From assembly GCA_037719575.1 (NCBI GenBank), contig JBBJMF010000078.1, positions 1 through 13,444 on the forward strand: DNA of 13,444 nucleotides. The letters run 5' to 3'. The notes beneath the pieces are model-generated. The model was not told the DNA's origin and ran no database searches. It worked only from the letters and a program-made list of their open reading frames with translations. Source of the DNA: JAWWPG01 sp037719575 (GTDB taxonomy: Bacteria > Actinomycetota > Actinomycetes > Propionibacteriales > Nocardioidaceae). A program made the position numbers and the translations under genes. Shown here in pieces: positions 1-5,719 of this stretch (positions are counted from its first letter, which is position 1; each line of letters opens with the position of its first letter).

Positions 1-55
1 CGGCTGGCACGGCACCGGCTGGCACGGCACCGGCTGGCACGGCACCGGCTGGCAC
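1..55 (+). repeat. 15-bp tandem repeat inside the rpsC tail
   Basis: The unit CGGCTGGCACGGCAC occurs three times perfectly (1-15, 16-30, 31-45), followed by a 10-nt partial copy at 46-55. The array is cut by the window edge, so the copy number is at least 3.7. The unit is a multiple of three, so gain or loss of copies only lengthens or shortens the AGTAP repeat in the S3 tail. Confidence 0.95.
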
Positions 56-164
56 AGGCCGACCCGACGTACCGACGGCTGCCGCATCCGGGTCGAACGA
101 ATCCCCGGCAAAGACCGCCGCACCGGCCGAGGCCGAGCCGCCGCCGGCCACGCAGGAGGGCTGA
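1..164 (+). CDS. rpsC: 30S ribosomal protein S3, C-terminal fragment
   Basis: Only the 3' end is present. Codons run in frame from position 3 to the TGA at 162-164 and encode 53 residues of an Ala/Pro/Gly/Thr-rich tail with no folded domain. The assignment rests on position, immediately upstream of rplP in the S10/spc order, and on the low-complexity C-terminal extensions known in actinobacterial S3. The fragment opens with a pentapeptide repeat, AGTAP, encoded by 15-bp tandem DNA repeats, and ends in an acidic/proline stretch (PAEAEPPPATQEG). The stop lies 4 nt before the rplP ATG, and the last codons supply the rplP ribosome binding site (GGAGGG about 155-160). Being all tail, the fragment would not be identifiable without its neighbours. 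Confidence 0.8.
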   Translation, partial: AGTAPAGTAPAGTAPAGTGRPDVPTAAASGSNESPAKTAAPAEAEPPPATQEG

Positions 165-168
165 GACG

Positions 169-582
169 ATGCTCATTCCCCGCAGGGTCAAGCACCGCAA
201 GCAGCACCACCCGAATCGTCGCGGCCAGGCCAAGGGCGGGACGTCGCTCGCCTTCGGCGAGTTCGGCATCCAGGCCCTCGAGCCGCACTACGTCACGAAC
301 CGGCAGATCGAGTCGGCGCGAATCGCAGCGACCCGCTACATCCGTCGCGGCGGCAAGGTCTGGATCAACATCTACCCGGACCGGCCGTTGACGAAGAAGC
401 CGGCCGAGACCCGCATGGGTTCGGGCAAGGGCTCGACGGAGTGGTGGATCGCGAACGTGAAACCCGGTCGCGTCATGTTCGAGCTGTCCGGAGTACCGGA
501 GTCGGTCGCTCGCGAGGCGCTGCGCCGCGCGATGCACAAGCTGCCGATGAAGTGCAAGTTCGTGATGCGTGAGGAGGCGTGA
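169..582 (+). CDS. rplP: 50S ribosomal protein L16
   Basis: This 137-residue protein has the usual full length of bacterial L16, a late-assembly protein of the large subunit near the A-site and peptidyl-transferase centre. It shows family hallmarks throughout: the basic start MLIPRRVKHRKQHHP, FGEFGIQALEPHYVTNRQIESAR spanning about residues 30-52, the RGGKVWINIYPDRPLTKKP block and RMGSGKGSTEWWIANVKPG. ATG 169 has a good ribosome binding site about 8 nt upstream within the rpsC tail. The stop TGA (580-582) overlaps the rpmC start as TGATG, implying translational coupling. Confidence 0.98.
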   Translation: MLIPRRVKHRKQHHPNRRGQAKGGTSLAFGEFGIQALEPHYVTNRQIESARIAATRYIRRGGKVWINIYPDRPLTKKPAETRMGSGKGSTEWWIANVKPGRVMFELSGVPESVAREALRRAMHKLPMKCKFVMREEA

Positions 583-818
583 TGGCAGTCGGGACAAGGG
601 TCGGAGATCTGCGCGAGCTCGCTGACGACGATCTCGCCACCAAGCTCGCCGAGGCGAAGGAGGAGCTGTTCAACCTGCGCTTCCAGGCCGCGACCGGACA
701 GCTCGAGAGCCATGGTCGGCTGCGGGCCGTCCGTCGCGACATCGCGCGCGTCTACACGATCATGCGCGAGCGCGAGCTGGGCATCGTCCACGTTCAGGAC
801 GCCGGTGATGTGGCATGA
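582..818 (+). CDS. rpmC: 50S ribosomal protein L29
   Basis: L29 is a small helical protein near the polypeptide exit tunnel that binds 23S rRNA. The 78 residues contain the family core DDDLATKLAEAKEELFNLRFQ followed by RLRAVRRDIARVYTIMRERE. I chose ATG 582 because it overlaps the rplP stop and lies 4 nt after GGAGG at 573-577. A GTG at 579 is in frame but leaves only 1 nt to that site. The C-terminus runs slightly past the second helix (GIVHVQDAGDVA). Its stop overlaps the rpsQ ATG as ATGA. Confidence 0.96.
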   Translation: MAVGTRVGDLRELADDDLATKLAEAKEELFNLRFQAATGQLESHGRLRAVRRDIARVYTIMRERELGIVHVQDAGDVA

Positions 819-1138
819 CCGAGACCACGAGTGAGACGAGTGAGACCAGTGAGAAGGATGGCATGAGCACCGCCACGTCAGAGGTAGCGCGCGGGTTCCG
901 CAAGACCCGCGAGGGCCTCGTCGTCAGCGACAAGATGGACAAGACCGTCGTCGTCGCCGTCGAGGACCGCGTCATGCACCCGCTGTACGGCAAGGTCATC
1001 CGCCGCACCAGCAAGTACAAGGCGCACGACGAGCAGAACGCATGCGGCATCGGCGACCGCGTCCTGCTCATGGAGACCCGTCCGCTGTCTGCGACCAAGC
1101 GCTGGCGCGTGGTCGAGATCGTCGAGAAGGCCAAGTAG
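815..1138 (+). CDS. rpsQ: 30S ribosomal protein S17, N-terminally extended
   Basis: S17 is a primary 16S rRNA-binding protein of the small subunit. The OB-fold core starts near residue 28 (RKTREGLVVSDKMDKTVVVAVEDRV) and continues with HPLYGKVIRRTSKYKAHDE and a GDRVLLMETRPLSATKRWRVVEIVE finish. From ATG 815 the protein has 107 residues, longer than the usual 80-95. The extra N-terminus is a Thr/Ser/Glu repeat (TSETSETSE) encoded by short direct repeats. ATG 863 is an alternative start giving 91 residues, with purine-rich GAGAAGGA 4 nt upstream. ATG 815 is coupled to rpmC by ATGA overlap. I cannot settle between them from sequence alone. Confidence 0.95.
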   Translation: MTETTSETSETSEKDGMSTATSEVARGFRKTREGLVVSDKMDKTVVVAVEDRVMHPLYGKVIRRTSKYKAHDEQNACGIGDRVLLMETRPLSATKRWRVVEIVEKAK

Positions 1139-1147
1139 GAGTCTGTT

Positions 1148-1516
1148 GTGATCCAGCAGGAGTCACGCCTGCGCGTGGCCGACAACACCGGTGCCAAGGA
1201 AATCTTGTGCATCCGGGTGCTCGGTGGCTCGGGACGGCGCTACGCCGGCATCGGCGACATCATCGTTGCGACCGTCAAGGACGCGATCCCCGGCGGCAAC
1301 GTCAAGAAGGGCGAGGTGGTCAAAGCCGTCATCGTCCGGACGACGAAGTCGCGCCGGCGCGCCGACGGCTCGTACATCCGCTTCGACGAGAACGCCGCCG
1401 TGATCATCCGTGACGGCGGCGACCCGCGCGGCACCCGCATCTTCGGCCCGGTGGGCCGCGAGCTGCGGGAGAAGCGGTTCATGCGGATCATCTCGCTCGC
1501 CCCGGAGGTGTTGTGA
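1148..1516 (+). CDS. rplN: 50S ribosomal protein L14
   Basis: L14 binds 23S rRNA at the subunit interface. The 122-residue length is standard. Hallmarks are MIQQESRLRVADNTGAKEILCIRVLGGS at the N-terminus, the central GDIIVATVKDAIPGGNVKKGEVVKAVIVRT block and the ending FGPVGRELREKRFMRIISLAPEVL. The start is GTG at 1148, 6 nt after AGGAG (1137-1141), which overlaps the rpsQ stop codon. The stop is followed not by rplX but by a 150-bp segment holding a 72-bp tandem duplication. Confidence 0.98.
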   Translation: MIQQESRLRVADNTGAKEILCIRVLGGSGRRYAGIGDIIVATVKDAIPGGNVKKGEVVKAVIVRTTKSRRRADGSYIRFDENAAVIIRDGGDPRGTRIFGPVGRELREKRFMRIISLAPEVL

Positions 1517-1660
1517 CCCATGAGTGAGCGCAGCGAGCGAATCAATGAGTACAGGGCGTCTCTGCACGCCCGAAGCGAAGCGAGGGCGCCCATGAGTGAG
1601 CGCAGCGAGCGAATCAATGAGTACAGGGCGTCTCTGCACGCCCGAAGCGAAGCGAGGGCG
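1517..1660 (+). repeat. Perfect 72-bp tandem duplication between rplN and rplX
   Basis: Copy 1 (1517-1588) and copy 2 (1589-1660) are identical base for base. Each copy contains a 6-bp hairpin with a 6-nt loop (GGGCGT, loop CTCTGC, ACGCCC; 1554-1571 and 1626-1643), short internal repeats such as GAGCGCAGCGAGCG, an ATG, and a terminal GCGAGGGCG that could act as a ribosome binding site for the next ATG. The unit is exactly 24 codons with no stop in the ATG frame, so the array stays open until a TGA at 1661. Perfect identity implies recent duplication or ongoing homogenisation. Confidence 0.97.
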
Positions 1661-1663
1661 TGA
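1520..1663 (+). CDS. Hypothetical 47-residue repeat peptide (two 24-residue units)
   Basis: This small ORF is formed wholly by the 72-bp duplication. The ATG lies 3 nt after the rplN stop and the TGA ends 3 nt before the rplX ATG, so it fits the gap closely. The peptide has a start MSERSERINEYRASLHARSE, and the same 24-residue unit (ending ARAP in the first copy) is then repeated. It is highly charged, rich in Ser, Glu and Arg, with no membrane segment or recognisable domain. GGAGG at 1504-1508 is 11 nt from its ATG. It may be a genuine peptide, or only an open path that keeps ribosomes moving from rplN to rplX. I do not recognise a function. Confidence 0.35.
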   Translation: MSERSERINEYRASLHARSEARAPMSERSERINEYRASLHARSEARA

Positions 1664-1666
1664 GCT

Positions 1667-2020
1667 ATGCATGTGAAGAAGGGCGACACCGTGCTCGTCC
1701 TGTCCGGCAAGGACAAGGGTGTCAAGGGCAAGATCATCGCTTCGTTTCCCGAGAAGCAGCGCGTGATCGTCGAGGGGGTCAACCGCATCACCAAGCACAC
1801 GAAGATCGGGCGGACCAACCGCGGCGCGACCACGGGCGGCATCGTCACCCAGGAGGCGCCGATCCACGTGAGCAACGTGATGCTCATCGAGCCCGACGGC
1901 GACAAGCCCACCCGGATCGGCTACCGCCGCGACCCGGTCGAGAAGCGTCGGGGTGACGGGACGACGTACGACGGATTGCGCAGCGTCCGGGTGTCCAAGC
2001 GCAGCGGCAAGGACGTGTGA
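1667..2020 (+). CDS. rplX: 50S ribosomal protein L24
   Basis: L24 is an assembly-initiator protein of the large subunit. It has an N-terminal KOW motif (KKGDTVLVLSGKDKGVKGKI, about residues 4-23), then VEGVNRITKHTK and GGIVTQEAPIHVSNVMLI, the usual L24 layout. The 117 residues include a basic C-terminus (KRSGKDV). ATG 1667 is preceded at 8 nt by GAGGG (1654-1658), the last bases of the second 72-bp repeat copy. The present ribosome binding site of this essential gene therefore appears to come from the repeat. Confidence 0.98.
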   Translation: MHVKKGDTVLVLSGKDKGVKGKIIASFPEKQRVIVEGVNRITKHTKIGRTNRGATTGGIVTQEAPIHVSNVMLIEPDGDKPTRIGYRRDPVEKRRGDGTTYDGLRSVRVSKRSGKDV

Positions 2021-2028
2021 GGAGCAGC

Positions 2029-2601
2029 ATGAGTACCACGACCGAGCGCGCGGACACCGCGCCGCGCCTGCAGACTCGCTACCGCGAGGAGATCGTCGCG
2101 GAGCTGCGGGACGAGTTCACCTACGGCAACGTCATGCAGGTGCCGCGGTTGACGAAGATCGTCGTCAACATGGGCGTCGGAGACGCCGCGCGCGACTCCA
2201 AGCTGATCGAGGGTGCCGTGCGCGACCTCGCCACCATCACCGGGCAGAAACCGACGGTGACCAAGGCGCGCAAGTCCATCGCGCAGTTCAAGCTCCGCGA
2301 GGGTCAGCCGATCGGTGCTCACACCACGCTTCGTGGGGCCCGGATGTGGGAGTTCCTCGACCGTCTCCTGACGATCGCCCTCCCGCGTATCCGCGACTTC
2401 CGTGGCCTCGCGCCGACGCAGTTCGACGGCAACGGCAACTACACGTTCGGCCTCAACGAGCAGTCGATGTTCCACGAGATCGACCAGGACCGGATCGACC
2501 GGGTGCGCGGCATGGACATCACGGTGGTCACGACCGCCAAGACCGACGACGAGGGGCGGGCACTGCTCCGCCGCCTCGGCTTCCCCTTCAAGGAGTCCTG
2601 A
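2029..2601 (+). CDS. rplE: 50S ribosomal protein L5
   Basis: L5 binds 5S rRNA and forms part of the central protuberance. The 190 residues hold the signatures VPRLTKIVVNMGVG, ITGQKPTVTKARKSIAQFKLREG, the RGARMWEFLDRLLTIALPRIRDFRG region and NGNYTFGLNEQSMFHEID. I chose ATG 2029 because GAGGAG (2019-2024) lies 4 nt upstream. An in-frame GTG at 2017 would overlap the rplX stop but has no such site. An N-terminal extension of about 14 residues (MSTTTERADTAPRL) precedes the conserved core, which is common in actinobacteria. Confidence 0.97.
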   Translation: MSTTTERADTAPRLQTRYREEIVAELRDEFTYGNVMQVPRLTKIVVNMGVGDAARDSKLIEGAVRDLATITGQKPTVTKARKSIAQFKLREGQPIGAHTTLRGARMWEFLDRLLTIALPRIRDFRGLAPTQFDGNGNYTFGLNEQSMFHEIDQDRIDRVRGMDITVVTTAKTDDEGRALLRRLGFPFKES

Positions 2602-2602
2602 C

Positions 2603-2788
2603 GTGGCGAAGACCGCTCTGGTCAACAAGGCCAGGAAGACGCCCAAGTTCAAAGTCCGTGGCTACACCCGCTGCCAGCGCTGCGGGCGCCCGCACTCGGT
2701 GTACCGGAAGTTCGGGCTGTGTCGCATCTGCATCCGCGAGATGGCGCATCGCGGCGAGCTGCCTGGCATCACGAAGAGCAGTTGGTAG
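2603..2788 (+). CDS. rpsN: 30S ribosomal protein S14, zinc-binding type
   Basis: The 61-residue length and four cysteines in two CxxC pairs (C24/C27 and C40/C43; YTRCQRCGRPHSVYRKFGLC around them) identify the short zinc-ribbon form of S14 (also called type Z). It is the form normally found in the spc operon of actinobacteria, as opposed to the longer cysteine-free paralogue induced under zinc limitation. The start is GTG 2603, 7 nt after AAGGAG (2590-2595) and 1 nt past the rplE stop. The C-terminus (MAHRGELPGITKSSW) is typical. Confidence 0.98.
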   Translation: MAKTALVNKARKTPKFKVRGYTRCQRCGRPHSVYRKFGLCRICIREMAHRGELPGITKSSW

Positions 2789-2790
2789 CC

Positions 2791-2904
2791 GTGCACTCGT
2801 TCGGGCGCGACTGCACGGACCGGACCACCCAAACCGCAACACGACGTCGTAGGTCCAGGCCCTCGGGCCCGGAAACCACGACGAGAGAGGCCGGCCGGCC
2901 ATGA
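2791..2904 (+). CDS. Possible 37-residue gap-filling ORF between rpsN and rpsH
   Basis: The 112-bp gap between rpsN and rpsH is open from a GTG 2 nt after the rpsN stop to a TGA that overlaps the rpsH ATG as ATGA (2901-2904). The predicted peptide is basic (TRRRRSRPSG segment) with no recognisable domain. No clear ribosome binding site precedes the GTG. High GC makes chance ORFs common, so this is listed only because both ends abut the neighbouring genes exactly. Confidence 0.15.
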   Translation: MHSFGRDCTDRTTQTATRRRRSRPSGPETTTREAGRP

Positions 2905-3305
2905 CCATGTCAGACCCCATCGCGGACATGCTGACGCGTCTTCGGAACGCGAACACCGCGTACCACGAGGCTGTCGCGATGCCGCACAGCAAGGTCAAGA
3001 CCCACGTCGCCGAGATCCTCCAGCAGGAGGGCTTCATCGCCGGCTGGAACGTGGCCGACGCCGAGAGCGGTGTCGGGAAGACGTTGACCCTCGACCTCAA
3101 GTACGGCCCGAACCGTGAGCGGTCGATCGCCGGCATCCGGCGCATCTCGAAGCCGGGCCTTCGGGTCTACTGCAAGTCCACCAACCTTCCCAAGGTGCTC
3201 GGCGGGCTCGGTGTCGCGATCATCTCGACGTCGACCGGGCTGCTCACCGACCGGCAGGCCGGCAAGCGCGGGGTAGGTGGGGAAGTCCTCGCCTACGTCT
3301 GGTGA
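2901..3305 (+). CDS. rpsH: 30S ribosomal protein S8
   Basis: S8 binds the central domain of 16S rRNA and in many bacteria represses the spc operon. The 134 residues show MSDPIADMLTRLRNANTAYH at the N-terminus, KRISKPGLRVY-like IRRISKPGLRVYCKSTNLPKVLGGLG and the C-terminal signature STSTGLLTDRQAGKRGVGGEVLAYVW. ATG 2901 is preferred over ATG 2907 because GAGAGAGG (2883-2890) lies 10 nt upstream. A GGCCGGCCGGCC palindrome (2889-2900) abuts the start codon. The longer upstream gap may leave room for autogenous control, but I found no convincing S8-site mimic. Confidence 0.98.
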   Translation: MTMSDPIADMLTRLRNANTAYHEAVAMPHSKVKTHVAEILQQEGFIAGWNVADAESGVGKTLTLDLKYGPNRERSIAGIRRISKPGLRVYCKSTNLPKVLGGLGVAIISTSTGLLTDRQAGKRGVGGEVLAYVW

Positions 3306-3329
3306 CCTGAGGCACGAGAGGAGAACGAC

Positions 3330-3869
3330 ATGTCGCGCATCGGCCGAATGCCGATCCCGGTGCCCTCGGGTGTCGAGATCGAGATCGACGGCTCCGACGT
3401 GCGGGTAAAGGGCCCCAGAGGGGCCCTGCGCCACACGCTCGCCGAGCCCATCGTCGCGGAGCGGCTCGACGACGGCCAGGTCCAGGTCACCCGACCGGAC
3501 GACGAGAATCGCTCGCGGGCGCTGCACGGGCTCTCGCGCACCCTCGTGGCGAACATGGTCACCGGTGTCACCGAGGGTTACACGAAGACCCTCGAGATCG
3601 TGGGGGTCGGCTATCGCGTGCAGGCACGCGGATCCAATCTGGAGTTCGCGCTCGGGTTCAGCCACCCCATCCACGTCACACCGCCGGACGGCATCACCTT
3701 CACGGTCGAGACGCAGACCCGTTTCACGGTCAGCGGCATCGACAAGCAGCAGGTGGGGGAGACCGCAGCGAAGATCCGCAAGCTTCGCAAGCCCGACCCG
3801 TACAAGGGCAAGGGCGTGCGGTACCAGGGCGAGCACATCCGCCGCAAGGTCGGAAAGGCTGGGAAGTAG
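3330..3869 (+). CDS. rplF: 50S ribosomal protein L6
   Basis: L6 lies near the sarcin-ricin loop in the large subunit. The 179 residues form the two repeated domains of the family. The N-terminus is MSRIGRMPIPVPSGVEIEID, followed by KGPRGAL, the inter-domain NMVTGVTEGYTKTLEIVGVGYR and the diagnostic C-terminal PDPYKGKGVRYQGEHIRRK. ATG 3330 has a strong GAGAGGAG site 6 nt upstream in the 24-nt gap after rpsH. Only 2 nt separate its stop from rplR. Confidence 0.98.
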   Translation: MSRIGRMPIPVPSGVEIEIDGSDVRVKGPRGALRHTLAEPIVAERLDDGQVQVTRPDDENRSRALHGLSRTLVANMVTGVTEGYTKTLEIVGVGYRVQARGSNLEFALGFSHPIHVTPPDGITFTVETQTRFTVSGIDKQQVGETAAKIRKLRKPDPYKGKGVRYQGEHIRRKVGKAGK

Positions 3870-3871
3870 GC

Positions 3872-4249
3872 ATGGCACTCACGCCGAACAAGCGCGTACC
3901 AGGCAAGACGGCGGCCCGATCGCGCCGTCACATCCGGGTGCGCAAGAAGGTTTCCGGGTCGGCCGCGAGGCCGCGCCTGGTCGTGACCCGTTCCAGCCGG
4001 CATGTCTTCGTGCAGGTGGTCGACGACTACGCCGGTCACACGCTGGCGTCGGCCTCCACCATGGAGACCGACCTGCGGGGGTCGGACTCGGACAAGACGG
4101 CCAAGGCCCGGGAGGTCGGTCGACTGGTCGCCACCCGGGCCAAGGACGCCGGAGTCGAGACGGTCGTCTTCGACCGTGGCGGCAACCGCTACCACGGCCG
4201 GATCGCGGCCCTCGCCGAGGGCGCCCGCGAAGGCGGACTCGCGTTCTGA
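3872..4249 (+). CDS. rplR: 50S ribosomal protein L18
   Basis: L18 binds 5S rRNA alongside L5. The 125 residues start with a basic tail (NKRVPGKTAARSRRHIRVRK), followed by GSAARPRLVVTRSSRHVFVQVVDD, the ASTMETDLR segment and the family finish FDRGGNRYHGRIAALAEGAREGGLAF. The gene is 2 nt after rplF and probably coupled to it, since no strong separate ribosome binding site is seen. Its TGA overlaps a downstream ATG (TGATG, 4247-4251) that opens a 21-codon mini-ORF rather than rpsE directly. Confidence 0.98.
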   Translation: MALTPNKRVPGKTAARSRRHIRVRKKVSGSAARPRLVVTRSSRHVFVQVVDDYAGHTLASASTMETDLRGSDSDKTAKAREVGRLVATRAKDAGVETVVFDRGGNRYHGRIAALAEGAREGGLAF

Positions 4250-4314
4250 TGACGGCACGCACGGCAACCCCACAGCACGCGACGAGCGACACAACGAATG
4301 ACACAAGGAAGTAG
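4249..4314 (+). CDS. Possible 21-residue mini-ORF between rplR and rpsE
   Basis: The ATG overlaps the rplR stop (TGATG) and the frame closes with TAG at 4312-4314, 10 nt before the rpsE start. The predicted peptide is Thr/Ala/Asp-rich (MTARTATPQHATSDTTNDTR plus Lys). GGAAG and TAGGG at the end of this ORF are the probable rpsE ribosome binding region, so terminating ribosomes would be delivered to it. It may be only a coupling path. There is no evidence of a functional peptide. Confidence 0.2.
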   Translation: MTARTATPQHATSDTTNDTRK

Positions 4315-4324
4315 GGCCACTTCG

Positions 4325-4942
<618 letters not shown>

Positions 4943-4943
4943 C

Positions 4944-5126
4944 ATGGGACGGCTCAAGGTCATCCAGCAGCGGTCCGGAATCGGTTCCAAGTTCAACCAG
5001 CGGGAGACGCTGCGCACGCTCGGGCTCAAACGACTCGGCGACGTCGTCGTCAAGGAGGATCGGCCCGAGATCCGCGGCATGGTGGCGACGGTCGCGCACC
5101 TCGTCACCGTCGAGGAGGTCGACTGA
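4944..5126 (+). CDS. rpmD: 50S ribosomal protein L30
   Basis: This 60-residue protein has the full bacterial L30 length: MGRLKVIQQRSGIGSKFNQR, then ETLRTLGLKRLGDVVVKED and RPEIRGMVATVAHLVTVEEV. It binds 23S rRNA. ATG 4944 is 1 nt after the rpsE stop, suggesting coupled translation. An in-frame ATG at 4917 inside rpsE would add nine residues with no family support. One nucleotide separates its stop from rplO. Confidence 0.97.
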   Translation: MGRLKVIQQRSGIGSKFNQRETLRTLGLKRLGDVVVKEDRPEIRGMVATVAHLVTVEEVD

Positions 5127-5127
5127 C

Positions 5128-5568
5128 ATGACCATCAAGGTCCATCACCTGCGCCCGGCGCCAGGGGCGAAAAAGGCCAAGACCCGCGTGGGTCGAGGCG
5201 AGGCGTCCAAGGGCAAGACAGCAGGCCGAGGCACCAAGGGCACCGGGGCTCGCGGCCAGGTGCCGCCTGGCTTCGAGGGCGGGCAGATGCCGCTGCACAT
5301 GCGGCTGCCCAAGCTCCGGGGTTTCAAGAACCCCGCGAAGATCGAGTTCCAGGTGGTCAACCTCGACCGACTGACGTCCCTCTATCCCGACGGTGGCGAG
5401 ATCGGCGTCGAGGACCTCGTCGCCAAGGGCGCTGTGCGCCCGAAGCAGCTCGTCAAGGTGCTCGGCAGCGGTGAGATCGGCGTCGCCGTCCAGATCACCG
5501 CCGACGCGTTCTCGGGGTCCGCCCGGGAGAAGATCGAGGCCGCCGGCGGGAGCGTCGCCACTCGCTAG
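5128..5568 (+). CDS. rplO: 50S ribosomal protein L15
   Basis: L15 is an early assembly protein of the large subunit. The 146 residues comprise the long basic, glycine-rich N-terminal extension (KTRVGRGEASKGKTAGRGTK, GFEGGQMPLHMRLPKLRGF) that threads into rRNA, and a C-terminal globular part ending KVLGSGEIGVAVQITADAFS and AREKIEAAGGS. It starts 1 nt after rpmD. Its TAG is followed by the longest undisturbed gap within the operon before secY. Confidence 0.98.
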   Translation: MTIKVHHLRPAPGAKKAKTRVGRGEASKGKTAGRGTKGTGARGQVPPGFEGGQMPLHMRLPKLRGFKNPAKIEFQVVNLDRLTSLYPDGGEIGVEDLVAKGAVRPKQLVKVLGSGEIGVAVQITADAFSGSAREKIEAAGGSVATR

Positions 5569-5719
5569 CCGGGGCGTCGGCACCAGCGCGCGTCGCTCGG
5601 CACCCGCTCGTCGTCGGATCCGCCTCCAGCGGACCGGCTGTTACAGTCCCACTACCCGATCCGAGACCCCTCGTCGGCCTGTCCCGTTCTGAGCCGCCGA
5701 GGTGGCCGCAGGAGGTTAC
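5569..5719 (+). other. rplO-secY intergenic region
   Basis: These 151 bp contain a modest hairpin (GG-A-TCCGC, loop CTCCA, GCGGACC; 5616-5635, one bulged A) and no T-run. A TACAGT at 5642-5647 fits the actinobacterial TANNNT -10 pattern, but no matching -35 lies 16-18 bp upstream. This could be where secY-adk-map gains a separate promoter or where ribosomal-protein transcription is attenuated. Neither is demonstrated. Confidence 0.3.

Noticed and set aside
1517..1660. CRISPR-like or attachment-site explanation of the 72-bp repeats
   Set aside because: There are only two directly abutting copies with no spacers, and no integrase or cas gene is nearby. A coding-phase tandem duplication explains the data better.
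2889..2900. GGCCGGCCGGCC palindrome before rpsH as an operator
   Set aside because: It is a short GC-only palindrome expected by composition, and I see no resemblance to a known S8 repressor site.
4298..4324. Upstream ATG start for rpsE
   Set aside because: There is no ribosome binding site before it, and the family start MAGPQRRGG fits ATG 4325.
5702..5719. Upstream GTG start for secY
   Set aside because: It places the strong GGAGG inside the coding sequence and adds residues not typical of SecY.
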